Assembly: GCF_003597395.2 (NCBI RefSeq)
Contig: NC_133769.1
Span: 51,051,749 to 51,115,748 of the forward strand
DNA: 64,000 nt
Origin: Chelonoidis abingdonii
Lineage: Eukaryota > Chordata > Testudines > Testudinidae
Direction: 5' to 3'
The notes under the pieces are model-generated. The model saw nothing but the letters and a program-made list of their open reading frames with translations. It had not been told where the DNA came from and did not search any database. Position numbers and translations under genes: made by a program. Positions 34,853-45,432 of this stretch are shown here, one piece after another (the first letter of the stretch is position 1; each line of letters begins with the position of its first letter).

Positions 34853-35784
34853 ATTGGAGACAGGCAGTGATAGTGCCCTAGTCCCTGAGTGCATCATTAA
34901 GGAAAGTAAAAGAAGCACAGAGTGCCAGACATAAAAGCCAGATGTACAATGCGTGAGATGAGGAATGCTGATCCTAAACAGTACAATGTAGGAAAACTAT
35001 GGATAAGCCAACGTAAGCATGAATAAGGTTATAAAACATCTCAATTTATTCAAAAAATAACAAACCAATCAACTTGCATTTGCCTACTCATCACAGTGTC
35101 ATTGGATCTATCATAAGTTTAATATCTCATTCTTAACTTGCATTCTAGATGTGTAGTAGACATTTCATTTTTCATTTAAAGCTAATGCTTAGATTTAGTC
35201 AGAAAATTGAGATATAGCAGATGTGGGGAAAACATCTTTTTTTGTGGTTTGACCTTAATGGAAAGAGAGCTGTGTAACAATTAACAATCAAGAGTTACTC
35301 AGGGAAAAAATGATAAAACATGGCAGAAGAAAAACTATCTGCAAATGTAATCCTAAAGCAGATTGACATGCTGCTCCAAAAGCACTACAAAAACCTACTG
35401 TGGAAGCAAGGAAAAGACCAACCAGGATGGCAAATACCACAGTAAGATAACTAGATTGTAATACTTGATATTACAGTTTAGCATCTGTGAAGTTCACTAC
35501 AGAAGTGACCTTTATAGTTGGCTTCCCTGTCACAGGAAGCCAAATGAGACATTTTATTATCAAGGAAAAAAAATCAAAGAGTCTATTCTACTATCGTTTT
35601 TGTATTGTATAACTCCGATTTCCTCATATTTTACACAACAGAGACAAGTTACTGTATACAGAAATGGTGTTGTACCCAGGTAAAAATGCAGTATTATGTC
35701 TTTAATGAATTTTATCATTCATCACGGCATTTGGGTGCAGGATATTCACTAGAAATAAGCAACACTTTAAACTAAACTGTCCGC
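34853..35784. other. AT-rich DNA without a gene
   Basis: No coding or repeat signal was supported. Confidence 0.5.
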
Positions 35785-36385
35785 AAACAGCAGGCAGGTC
35801 AGCAATACCTCATTTAAAAGGCATCAAAGGCTGCTGATAGATCTAAAAAAATTATCATCAACACCTGACCTTTGTCCAATGGCCAGAAAGAATGCAGTTA
35901 TACCATAGGGGAAGGGGAATCGCCAGTGAAAAAAATGTGGTTTCAAACAAGCTCTGCTTCTAGTGGATTTTTTTCTCTTTCCACTCTCCAGTAATATGCA
36001 CAGGAACGTACAGTATTTAGTTGGAACAGGAAATGAAAGAGAAAAAATGGAAAATAAAATTGACACTAACAATACTTAAATTGCTTAATGGAGCTCCTGT
36101 GTATGCTGTCCCCCATGTAACAGATCATTGTAAGTGTTTAGCGTGTCTAATTGTACAGTACGTCTTAATAAACAGCAGGATGCAGAGACTCTAGGTCAAA
36201 AGTTACACAACAGAAAGATTTTGTCTATAATTTATTCAAAAGTTTGATTGTATCATTGCACGTTAATAGCAAATCAAACATCAAATAGAGTTATGAGGCT
36301 AATTACTGCCACGTTTGCAAGTATCTCTGATATTGCCATTTTCCCAAGGGTTGAAAACATCACCAGCACAGTATTGATAAGCTTT
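35785..36385 (+). repeat. Copy B of the old 0.5-kb direct duplication
   Basis: This is the colinear partner of 30113-30725, about 5.66 kb downstream in the same orientation. It contains one extra segment near 35830-35900 (gatctaaaaaaattatcatc) not clearly matched in copy A. Sequence between the copies includes the CR1 and LTR insertions, so the original spacing was shorter. Confidence 0.7.
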
Positions 36386-37060
36386 TCTAATGTGTATTTA
36401 TTTATGTGATGAGTAGTATAAGATCCAAACATGAAAATATGTATTATTAATTATTATTGTTATGTAAAACTGGAGAAAGGTGAAAGTTTTTAGAATTTCT
36501 CTATTTACAAAAAAAAATGGCTGTATCAAAACACATCAAGTATATCTGTTCAGTTCAATAAGTTTTCTACCAATCCTTCATGAGTAATATGCTGATTTAA
36601 GCAATGATCCTGCAATCAAACCAAGCAATTGCAAAACCCCTCACCCACACCAAGCTCTACTGAAGCAGAACGCTGCACTAGTAGATCCAGTTGCAAAACC
36701 AGGACTTCATGTTCTAATGTCTGCAAGGCTGGTATGTTGGCACAGATTCTCTCCTGCACTGACATATGCCCAGCACAGGAGGTGGAGGGGTTATCAGCGA
36801 GCAGCAATATAGGCCTCCCTGATTCTCACAGTGCATATGCGCTGACCCCAACCCATCAATGTAAGTTAAAACTGTTGCCAGCTGGTTATGGTCTAACTCA
36901 TGCCAACTGGTTATGGTCTCTATAGGATCCTACATCAATGGTGAATTGTTGTAGCACAGGCTGAAAAAGTTTGGAATAGAGAAGGGGTCTCATAGCCACC
37001 CTGTGAAGTAATAAGCATCAAAGAGAAGGGTAGCACACCACCAGTCCTTCCCCTCCCATA
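36386..37060. other. AT-rich DNA without a gene
   Basis: No supported feature; a short repeated phrase (ctggttatggtct) occurs at about 36882 and 36906. Confidence 0.5.
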
Positions 37061-37064
37061 AAAC

Positions 37065-37690
37065 TTGACAAAAGGTAAAGATTCACCAATTCAGAACACC
37101 CAGTCTGACCTCCTATAAAACACAGGCCAGGAAACTTCCCAACAATAATTCCTAGACTGTATCTTTTAGAAAAAATATGTGATCTTGATTTAAAAATTGT
37201 CTGTGATGGAGAATCCACCAAGATCCTTAGTAAGTTGTTCCAATGGTTAATTACTCTGACTGTTAAAAATTTACACCTTATTTCCAGTCTGAATTCATCT
37301 AGCATCAACTTCCAGACACTGGATTGTGTCATACTTTTCTCTGCTAGATTGAAGAGCCCATTACTAAACATTTGTTCCCCAGGGAGGTACTTAGAGTCAC
37401 CCCTTAACCTTCTCTTTTTTAAACTAACTAGATTGCTCTTTTTGAGTCTATCACTATAGGTATGTTTTCCAATCCCTTAATCATTCTTATGGCTCTTCTC
37501 TGAATCCTCTGCAGTTAATCAACATCTTTCTTGAATTGTGGGAACCAGAACTGGAAATACAGTATTCTGGTAGTGGTCACACCAGTGCCAAATATAGCGA
37601 TAAAATAACCTCTTTACTATACTCAAGATTTCCCTGTGTATGAATCCCAGAATTGTATTAGCTCTTTTGGACACACAAACACGTCGGGAG
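37065..37690 (-). mobile_element. CR1-like LINE 3' fragment, antisense
   Basis: On the minus strand the text matches the conserved 3' part of avian/reptile CR1 elements: phrases for 'caagatcacatattttt', a 'gttgattaactgcag' region, and a following AT-rich tail. It differs clearly from the CR1 copies at 34000-34852 and 42346-43030, so it is an older or different subfamily. No intact frame remains. Confidence 0.6.
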
Positions 37691-38086
37691 CTTATACACC
37701 GATAAGCATATAAAAAAAAGGAGGAAAGTGACTCTAGGGATATCATCCTGAGGATTCTTCCCTAGCAATTCTAGGAGTCCTAGGGTTTATCTGTGCATGG
37801 AGGAGAAACTGTCAACTCAAGTATTCCAGCTAATGTCAATTGTCAAGATAAGACCAATAAATAAATAAATTAACCATCTTTACGATACATAGGCACAAAC
37901 CTGACATGGCTTTGAGTTGTCTTTTCTATAACCAAAAGAAGGATTCAAAGTTGCAAACTCCTGCTAGCTGAAACCAGAGAATTTCACAGAGCTCTAACTA
38001 AGAGGAATCATGTTATCTTACCTAATTAAGCAAAGCACTTCTTGGAGGACAAACAAGGATGATTTATTTATTTAAATGTGTATGCT
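37691..38086. other. AT-rich DNA without a gene
   Basis: Nothing recognised apart from an aataaataaataaat run near 37858. Confidence 0.5.
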
Positions 38087-38345
38087 ACAGCTGGTCAGAA
38101 GGACGTTCTGACATTTCAAAATTTATTTTTGTTCTGAATCAGAACAAAGTTGCCGAAATTTCAAAATTTTCTAAGAAACAAAAATTCCACAAAACATTTT
38201 GATTCACAACTATTAATAAATATTGATTTGGAACAATTGAAAGAATTCATTTTGACCTTTTTCCATCAAAAATATCATCTAGAGAAACATGTTCCTGTGA
38301 AACATTTCAATTTTGACAAAACTGCCTTTTCCAACTAGCTCTAAT
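38087..38345. mobile_element. Decayed MITE-like repeat
   Basis: Very AT-rich segment starting acagctggtcagaag and ending ttttccaactagctct, with imperfect inverted ends and alternating aaaattt/caaaat phrases. It resembles the repeat at 12898-13290. The open frame across it is a by-product of low complexity. Confidence 0.45.
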
Positions 38346-39413
38346 GTACACCTACCGCACTGTAAGAACCTGGGCATAACATCTTTATAAGAAATGAAAG
38401 AAGGCAAATGTAAAACCACTTTTGTGAAAGTAGCATGACAGTTTACCACTCCAGGCCCAAAACCTCCTTGCTAATTGGCTTCAATATGATAATAGGTGTT
38501 AATAAAAAAAAAAAAAGGATTTTAAAAATATTATCACCCCAAGCACATGTTGTCTCAACAGCAAACTTCAACGCTAATTTGATATATTCATAGGAGTTAA
38601 TTTATCCTATTCTAACCAAACACTCAATTGCTGATTATATTTGTCTACATTAACCTGTGATGCCAAGACTTATTGAACAACCAGAACCTTCAGGTAAAGT
38701 CTACTCTATCAGGTGCCCCACTGGCATTTCTCATCCTACACCACTTAAGCATATAAACAGAATGTCCTGTCAGGAGTCACCATAGTGACATGTAAAACTG
38801 TACCTTGAATGTTCTGGATGTATTCACACAAATTCATACAGTGCACTCTGGGCTGTGACAAACAATTAAGACTCTGAGGCAGTTTGACTTGATTATGTGC
38901 AAGACCTAAAACAAAAACAAAACAACAGCAGAAAGATAGCTAAACCTCACCATGAAAGAAAACTAAATAAGAAAAAATTGGGATGGGGGGTATCTCTGAA
39001 CATCTCCCAAAGGGATCTGGTTCAATTCACATAGATTCAAGGAATGGATGAAGCTCTGGGCTGATTAATGCAGACATATCAACTGAACAACTAATAGAAA
39101 TACATAATACTACAAAATGAGAATAAAAGTTTCATCCATTCTCATCCATCCCAAACAACACAAGGATGAAACATACCAGGCACCCAAAGGTAAAACTGCC
39201 CACCTTCCTTAGTGTGAGTACCATTTCTTGGACCTTGCACCAGGGGCTCATATCTACTTGTATCTTCTGTCCCATACTGCCAATAAACAAGAGAAGACAG
39301 AAATGCACATTGTTTCATTACATCAAGCTCTAGGAGAAGATGCTGAACAAAAAATTACCTGTGCTGAAACAGTAAGTGTGAACGTGTGTTTAATTTAAGT
39401 AACAATGTAAATG
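38346..39413. other. AT-rich DNA without a gene
   Basis: No supported feature. A short poly-A run lies near 38503-38517. Confidence 0.5.
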
Positions 39414-39635
39414 TGTGTAGGCAGGGCCGGCTGACCACATTCTGGCACCTGAGGGAGGGAGATCAAATGACGCCCCCTTCCCCTCTCGCTTGGGCCAAAA
39501 CTTGAAGGGTATCAATTCTGCCTTCTTACTGTTCTTCTTCTTCTTCTGCCTTCTTCATGCAGTACAAGGAAGTCCCTCAGGCTACTGCTCAAGTGGGTCC
39601 ACAGTCCTGGATCATCTAGACTTAAGGAACTAAAC

Positions 39636-39947
39636 TCAGCAGCAGCTGTTTCTTGAGCCTCCACCACACTCTAATCTACACTTTTCTTCAGGAATGTGCA
39701 TAGTTACATCCATTTGAGATGGAGATATGGATGCTGCAGTAGCTGCCAGGTCACCTGCACTCTGACTAACTGGAAGATCAGGCATCTCCTCACCACTCAC
39801 ATCCTCACTGGGGCCGGAAGGCTCACCGTGAACATTTGTGTCTATGTATCTCAGGAGAGCTCCTTCCTGCTTAGATAGAAAAGCTTCCTTTGCTTTCTTT
39901 CTTTTTCTGAATGCTGCCCCAGAGGGGCGTTTTCTCCTTTCACTCAT
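39636..39947 (-). pseudogene. hAT transposase N-terminal fragment
   Basis: The frame starts at a real ATG (39945-39947 on the complement) and runs 103 codons. It begins MSERRKRPSGAAFRKRKKAK, the basic N-terminus I associate with hAT transposases of the ZMYM-like / TTF-domain group, followed by an acidic, serine-rich linker. The zinc finger, catalytic DDE region and dimerisation domain are absent, so no active transposase is made. Assignment rests on the N-terminal motif and on location inside hAT-like termini. Confidence 0.6.
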
Positions 39948-40513
39948 GACTGCTGTTCTGTGCCAGCTATAGTGGCTCTCAACACTCAGTTGAAGGGGAC
40001 AAATAATCAGGCTGGTAGCAGGGCCTGAGTGAGGGAAGATATCAGCGTCTTCAGGGCCTAACTGGCTCCTACTACTTCAGTTGACTGCCTGTTCTCCTCA
40101 AGTGGGTTCAGGGAAGCAGCAGGAAACAGGAAGCTCCCTGAGAAGCTGGTGTTAATCAGTCCAGGCTCCTGGGGGTGCTAGAGAGGTACATAAGAGGCTC
40201 CTCCTCCTCTCTCTCCCTGCAGCTCCTGCTGCTTTCTGTTATTCCCTCTCACCTTTTCTCCTGCCTACCTGTTATGTCTCTTGTGCCCTCCTTCCTCCAG
40301 CACAGCACTCCACCATCTCTGTGCAACTAGAACAGAGAGAATACAAATGCACCAGCAGCGGACACAATTTTGTACACTCTGGGTCTTTCCCCTGTAGTGA
40401 GGCGCCCTGGCTCCCCGCCGCGCCTGAAAGGGATGAGCCAGAACAGACGCCGAGGTGGGCAGAGCCACTGCTGCCAGTCCCACCTCCCGGAAGTTAAGGG
40501 GCGGGACAGGAAG

Positions 40514-40520
40514 TATAAAG
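40514..40520 (+). promoter_or_regulatory. TATA box of the LTR-like element
   Basis: TATAAAG sits in a GC-rich context about 120 bases inside the left end of the LTR-like element, where an LTR promoter would be expected. Downstream, about 30 bases on, is gtgctcagttaggcg, a plausible start region. Function is inferred from position only. Confidence 0.4.
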
Positions 40521-40611
40521 GCCTGGCCCCAGTGCTCAGTTAGGCGCAGGCCGCCGGAGGGGACAGATGCTGGTGCTTGAGCTCCCGCCAGGCCCAGCCT
40601 GCCCCAAGCTT

Positions 40612-40855
40612 GGTATCCAGAAGAGCGCTGGCCTGAGCTTCCCCGTGTCCGGTATCCAGAAGAGCGCTGGCCTGAGCTTCCTCGTGGCCGGTATCCAGAG
40701 GAGCTGCCTGAGCTTCCCCATACCCGGTATCCCGAGGAGCTGCCTGAGCTTCCCTACGACCGGTATCCCGAGGAGCTGCCTGAGCTTCCCTACAACTGGT
40801 ATCCCGAGGAGTCGCCTGAGCTCCCCTATGGCCGGTATCCTGAGGAGCCCATGGT
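40612..40855 (+). repeat. Minisatellite, 36-39 bp period, about 6.5 copies
   Basis: Units of the form ggtatcc-gag-agc-gcctgagcttcc-cta follow each other head to tail. The last three are 36 bp; the first two are 39 bp. Because the unit length is a multiple of three, all frames are repetitive; one frame gives a Pro-Glu-Glu-Leu-type 12-residue repeat. The open frames on both strands here are a result of the repeat. Confidence 0.8.
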
Positions 40856-41547
40856 CTGGGACCCACCGCACGAAGCCGGCGAGAGACAGGTACCTAGAGA
40901 GGGGAAGATTGGAAGTGGCCCGGGGGTAGCCGACCCCAGTCTGGCTCCAGGGGACCCCGAACCAATGTCAGTGTGTTGCAGCCAGGATCCCCACTGACTG
41001 CACTGAATCTTTGCCGCTGCCAGGGCCCCGGGCCGGGACGCAGTGGAATGGGAGGACCTGCGTCCCCCCCGCCACACTTCCGAGGGTGGCAGACTCCCCC
41101 TCCCCCTGGCCTGAGGAGGCCTTCTGTACTGTTTAACACGCTGTTCAGCCCCTGCCTGAGGGTTTGACCCTTACCGGTGTTTGCTGCCCCGCCCTGCTCC
41201 AGGGCCGGGCTTAGAGACTATGTATTTGCTCAGTCCTGCTGAAAGGCCTGAGCTGAACTGTTTGTTGCCCCGCCCTGCTTTAGGGCCGGGCTTATGGACT
41301 CTGTGTCTGCCCAGCCCCTGTGGAAGGGCCGGGACTCTGGCTTGCCTGGAGACTGTTTGTTTACTCAGCCCCGCTGAAGGGTCTGAGCCTTGGGCAGATT
41401 GCTGCTATGTAGCGGGGCACCCTGGCTCCCCGCCGTGCCTGAAAGGGATGAGCCCCAGCACCGGACCCTTACATCCCTCATCCTCAGCCTGGCACCCGAG
41501 GTGGCTGCCTCAGTTCACCTCATGGTAAGTCCAGCCCTATGAGTAGA

Positions 41548-42345
41548 TTATCACATCCTTTAGGTTCTACTCTCTGTAATTTATTACAAGTAAATGCAGC
41601 ATACCAATTAAAGTGAAAGGACAGGATCTGTTTGCAATATATTTTTTCATGTGATTCATAATACTGATCTTTTCACTAGCAAGATAACGCCTTGCATCAC
41701 AATAAAAAATGGAATACCTCTCACTGACTTTATTTGCAATTTATTCCCTTGTCCGTCTACAAAAATACTGCTTCCATTCCGTACCTTAATGTCCAAAGAA
41801 TGAAATACTATGAAGCAAATGCACCAGCAAAGTTATGTTGAACCACCACAGAATTAGGGAATAGTGCATGCATAAATCAAAAGGATTGGAACTGTGCATT
41901 AGGAACAAACTAATAAATATGATGGAATGTCATTTTATTTCCTCCTTGTCTTTGGTATTCCTTATAGGATCTCTTCCCCCAAGACCTTTAAAGGTAGGTT
42001 TTCCTTTCTATTGTCGGCACTGAGGGGGAAAAACATTCTACTAAGAATGTGCTCACTGCTCCAAAGAAAATCATTGGTATGTGATATGGCTAACCCTAAT
42101 TTGTTATTTGGGACAACGGAGTTAAAACTGAAGATGCTGAATATCTGTACATACCGTATTTTATCTGCGCTCAACTTGGTAGTGTTTGACTTTTCCATCA
42201 TAAAAAAAATGTTCACAACAGGTTGGCTGCTGGACATTTCAGACACTGCAATAGCATGCAGGGAATCAAGACAGCTGCATGGAAAACACAATTTGCTGTT
42301 TCATCAGCTGAGAAGGAGACTGGAGCCACCTTGGAGTACCACTTT
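41548..42345. other. AT-rich DNA without a gene
   Basis: A 142-codon frame at 41927-42355 and an antisense frame opposite it lack any recognisable motif. No gene is called. Confidence 0.45.
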
Positions 42346-43030
42346 AAGAACATAAAAATAGCCATAGTGAGTCAAGACCAGTGGTCCATCTAGCCCAGTT
42401 ATCTGTCTTCCAACGGTGGCCAGTACCAGATGCTTCAGAGAGAATGAACAAAAACAGAGCAATTATTGAATAATCCATCCCTGCTGTTCATCCCGGCTTC
42501 TGGCAGCCTGAGGCTTAGGGCCATCCATAGCATGGGATTGCATTCATGATTATCTTGGCTAATAGCCATTGATGGACCTAACCTCCTTGAATGTATTTAA
42601 TTCTTTTTTGAACCCAGTTATACTTTTGGTCCTCACAACATCACCTGACAATGAGTCCTGCAGGTTGGCTGTGCATTGTGTCATGAAGTACTTCCTTGTG
42701 TTTGTTTTAAACCTGCTGCCTATTAACTTAATTGGGTGAGCCCTTGTTCTTGTGTTATATGAAGTGAGTAAATAACACTTCCTTGTTCACATCTATCATA
42801 TCCCCCCCTTAGATTTTTTTTTGCCAGCCTGAACAGTCCCAGTCTTTTTAATCTCTCCTCATATGGAAACTGTTCCATACCTCTTATCATTTTTGTTGCC
42901 CTTCTCTGTACCTTCTCCAATTCTAATGGCTCCTTTTTTGAGATAGGGCAACCAGAACTGCACACGGTATTCAAAGTGTGAGCGTACCATGGATTTATAT
43001 AGTGGCATTATGATTTGTATAATGGCATTG
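42346..43030 (-). mobile_element. CR1 LINE 3' fragment, antisense
   Basis: On the minus strand the reading has [17 protein letters not shown] and [15 protein letters not shown], the conserved C-terminal part of CR1 ORF2, in two frames. The 3' untranslated end follows, ending at taagaacataaaaatagcc. The copy is 5'-truncated near 43025, where similarity to the CR1 'ccactatataaatccatgg' region ends. A frameshift lies between the two coding pieces. Confidence 0.85.
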
Positions 43031-43754
43031 TCTTCTCTTAGGCTTCTCAAGCAAGACCATTCAGTGTTGAACAATATGGTACACAATGAGATGTTCACAG
43101 TAAAGTTCATGGTATCTTATATGAAATACGGACACGCTTAAGGAATCTACAAGTGAAGGACAGGCAGCAAACAACAGCATCGGTTATCACAAAAACTTGC
43201 CTGCTAACTCAAAGACTGCCAAAGCAAAGAGCAACATTTCTACATTTAAAAAGTGTTATGGCCATGTGTACCCTCTTTCAACATCTCTCAGTGGATCCAA
43301 GGCGGTCAAGGATGCTGCAATGTGAACAGCATTGCATTGAAACATGTTAAATCCTTTTCCAGAGTGGTTTGGCATACTTTTTGTGTCAAGATGGATGTCC
43401 AAGTGGATGTTTTTCCCACTAATTGTTTGAAGAGGACAAAACAGCAAGGAGAAAAAGACTAACATTAAAGGATGATGACCATGCTCCAATGCTCTCAATA
43501 TCCTCCATGAAAATTTAAATATTCCGCTAATGTCTAATACAGACTCCGTTCAGCCAGGTCTTCACAAAATGGGAAAACAAAGCCCTTCTCCTTTCTATGC
43601 AAATGAGCACCTCTATTCTGTGTCTAACAGAAGCCTATTTTTAAAAGAAAACAAAAAACAGTGAATATTAATGTGAGGATTCTGCCACAACAAGAAAACC
43701 GAACACTGTGGTCACCATTATATAGATACTGTAATTCAGTTGCCCATCAATCAC
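43031..43754. other. AT-rich DNA without a gene
   Basis: No supported feature was seen. Confidence 0.5.
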
Positions 43755-44392
43755 TATATAATCAGAAAAAAGAACAGGAGTACTTGTGGCACCTTAGAGA
43801 CTAACAAACTTATTTGAGTGTAAGCTTTCATGGGCTAAAACCCACTTCATCGGATACATGCAGTGAAAAATACAGTACGAAGATATATATATACACAGAG
43901 AACATGAAACAATGGGTGTTACCATATACACTATAGTGATAGTGATATGTTAAGGTGAGCTATTACCAGCAGGAGAGAAAAAAAACTTTTTGTAGTGGTA
44001 ATCAAAATGACCCATTTCCAGCAGTTGACAAGAAGGTGTGAGGAGAAGTAGGGGGAAAAATAAACATGGAGAAATAATTTTACTTTGTGTAATGACCCAT
44101 CCACTTCCAGTCTTTATTCAAGCCTAATTTAATAGTGTCCAGTTTGCAAATTAATTCCAATTCAGCAATCTCTCGTTGGAGTCTGTTTTTGAAGTTTTTT
44201 TGTTGTTGTAATATTGCGACTTTTAGGTCTGTAATCAAGTGATAAGGAAGATTGAAGTGTTCTCCAACTGGTTTTTGAATGTTATATTCTTGATGTCTTA
44301 TTTTTGTCCATTTATTCTCTTATGTAGAGACTGTCCAGTTTGACCAATGCAGACAGGTATTGCTGGCACATGATGGCATATATAATCAGAAA
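43755..44392 (-). mobile_element. Penelope-like element 3' end, antisense, 14-bp target-site duplication
   Basis: The insert spans 43769-44378. It is flanked by tatataatcagaaa at 43755-43768 and 44379-44392. On the minus strand it carries the end of the GIY-YIG domain (NIQKPVGEHFNLPYHLITDL, with a frame-disrupted CLHWSN..TGQ-like lead) and then a hammerhead-like core at about 43818-43861 with CCGATGA in place of CTGATGA. The tail reads aggtgccacaagtactcc. It belongs to a different PLE family from 27545-29192. Confidence 0.85.
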
Positions 44393-44489
44393 GCAGTCAA
44401 AGCACCCATGAGAGTTTTGTAAACGAATGATGGTCACCATTACACTAGTCTCTGGGCACTTCACAAGCCTTAAAGAAGTTATCCTCGCT

Positions 44490-44625
44490 TACCTCCTGAG
44501 AGGTAGAGAAGTCATTTATAGATGGGGAACTCATGCAAAGAGAGATGAAGTGACTTAACCAAGGTCACACAATAAATCTGCAGAACAAGAAACTGGACCT
44601 GAAAAGCTCCTAAGCCCAGGCCTGT
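44490..44625 (-). mobile_element. MIR SINE fragment, antisense
   Basis: The text gatggggaactcatgc then agtgacttaaccaaggtcac is the reverse-complement 3' core of MIR. MIRs are ancient tRNA-derived SINEs mobilised by L2-type LINEs; the recognition is from the conserved core. Confidence 0.75.
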
Positions 44626-45220
44626 AATATAACCACAGGAATCCTTTCCTGATTTATTGTCCTACGTCTGATGGAGCTGAGAAAGTGGTTATTGAAGCCG
44701 TGAACAATTATGCAAACATAAAGGATCAGAAACTCCTAAAGGTAAATATGGAGCCTTTTTTGTCCAAATGACACTGCTGCTTCTGCTCCAGCTAATGACG
44801 CTGCTTCTGATGCTGACACTGTTTTGAGTGGGGTGCAATGTCAGTTCTGGATGACAGGCTACATTGCAATGAAAATTCTGATCATGAATCCCATGGTACC
44901 ATATCAGCATTTAACAGCCCTGACTTTCATGCCTGGGAGATGACTGACTTTTAAAAAGCCAAGCAAAGAATCAGTGAAATTATTGTCAAATGTATGTAAT
45001 TTTTTTTTAACAGAAGAAAGACTAGTTATTATTAACTAGTGATTGCAATATGAAATGGAAAGGAAATCATAATACTTGGGAGTAGGCTTGTCTCCTCTTA
45101 TTTTTTTTTAATTCTTTGTCTTTACTTTTCTGATCTAGGATTTTGTTTTGTTAGTAAAAGGCAATTATCTATGCTGGGCAGGTTTTCATGAGCTAGCACA
45201 GCTCTTGCTGTAAGAAAGAA

Positions 45221-45432
45221 TACTCATGTATAAAGTGACAAAGAGTCCTGTGGCACCTTATAGACTAACAGATGTATTGAAGCAGGAGCTTTCGTGGGTG
45301 AATACCCACTTCGTCCCACGAAAGCTTATCCTCCAATATGTCTGTTAGTCTATAAGGTGCCACAGGACTCTTTGTTGCTTTTTACAGATCCAGACTAACA
45401 TGGCTACCCCTCTGATACTGTATTCATGTATA
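45221..45432. mobile_element. PLE tail as an inverted duplex, 12-bp target-site duplication
   Basis: The insert spans 45233-45420. Its first arm is antisense and its second arm sense; both carry the PLE 3' tail (taaggtgccacaggactctt) and meet inside the hammerhead region (..cacttcgtc|ccacgaaag..). The arms pair over about 64 bases. The flanks tactcatgtata and tattcatgtata agree at 11 of 12. No coding sequence remains. The second arm ends with the cagactaacatggctacccc tail. Confidence 0.85.

Larger units (their letters stand above)
40393..41473 (+). mobile_element. GC-rich LTR-like element nested in the hAT
   Basis: It starts tgtagtgaggcg and ends cccttaca, TG..CA termini, with flanks tcccc (40388-40392) and tccct (41474-41478). 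The opening segment (ccctggctccccgccgcgcc, then tgaaagggatgagcc) recurs near the other end at about 41414-41450. That repeat could mean the element is two LTR pieces joined by internal deletion. GC content is far above the flanks. Superfamily is unknown. Confidence 0.5.
39422..41539 (-). mobile_element. hAT element with nested LTR-like insertion
   Basis: The ends are cagggccggctgacca and tggtaagtccagcccta, imperfect inverted repeats. The flanks tgtgtagg (39414-39421) and tgagtaga (41540-41547) agree at 6 of 8 bases, suggesting an aged 8-bp duplication. An N-terminal transposase remnant lies antisense at 39636-39947. A GC-rich segment of about 1.08 kb interrupts the element and is listed separately. 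After removing it, the hAT is about 1.0 kb, so most of the transposase is deleted. Confidence 0.65.

Noticed and set aside
40536..40929. Three frames of about 110-120 codons
   Set aside because: They result from a minisatellite whose period is a multiple of three; all frames read as repeats.
41927..42355. 142-codon open frame
   Set aside because: AT-rich, an antisense 109-codon frame lies opposite, and no domain is recognised. Its end runs up to a CR1 tail.
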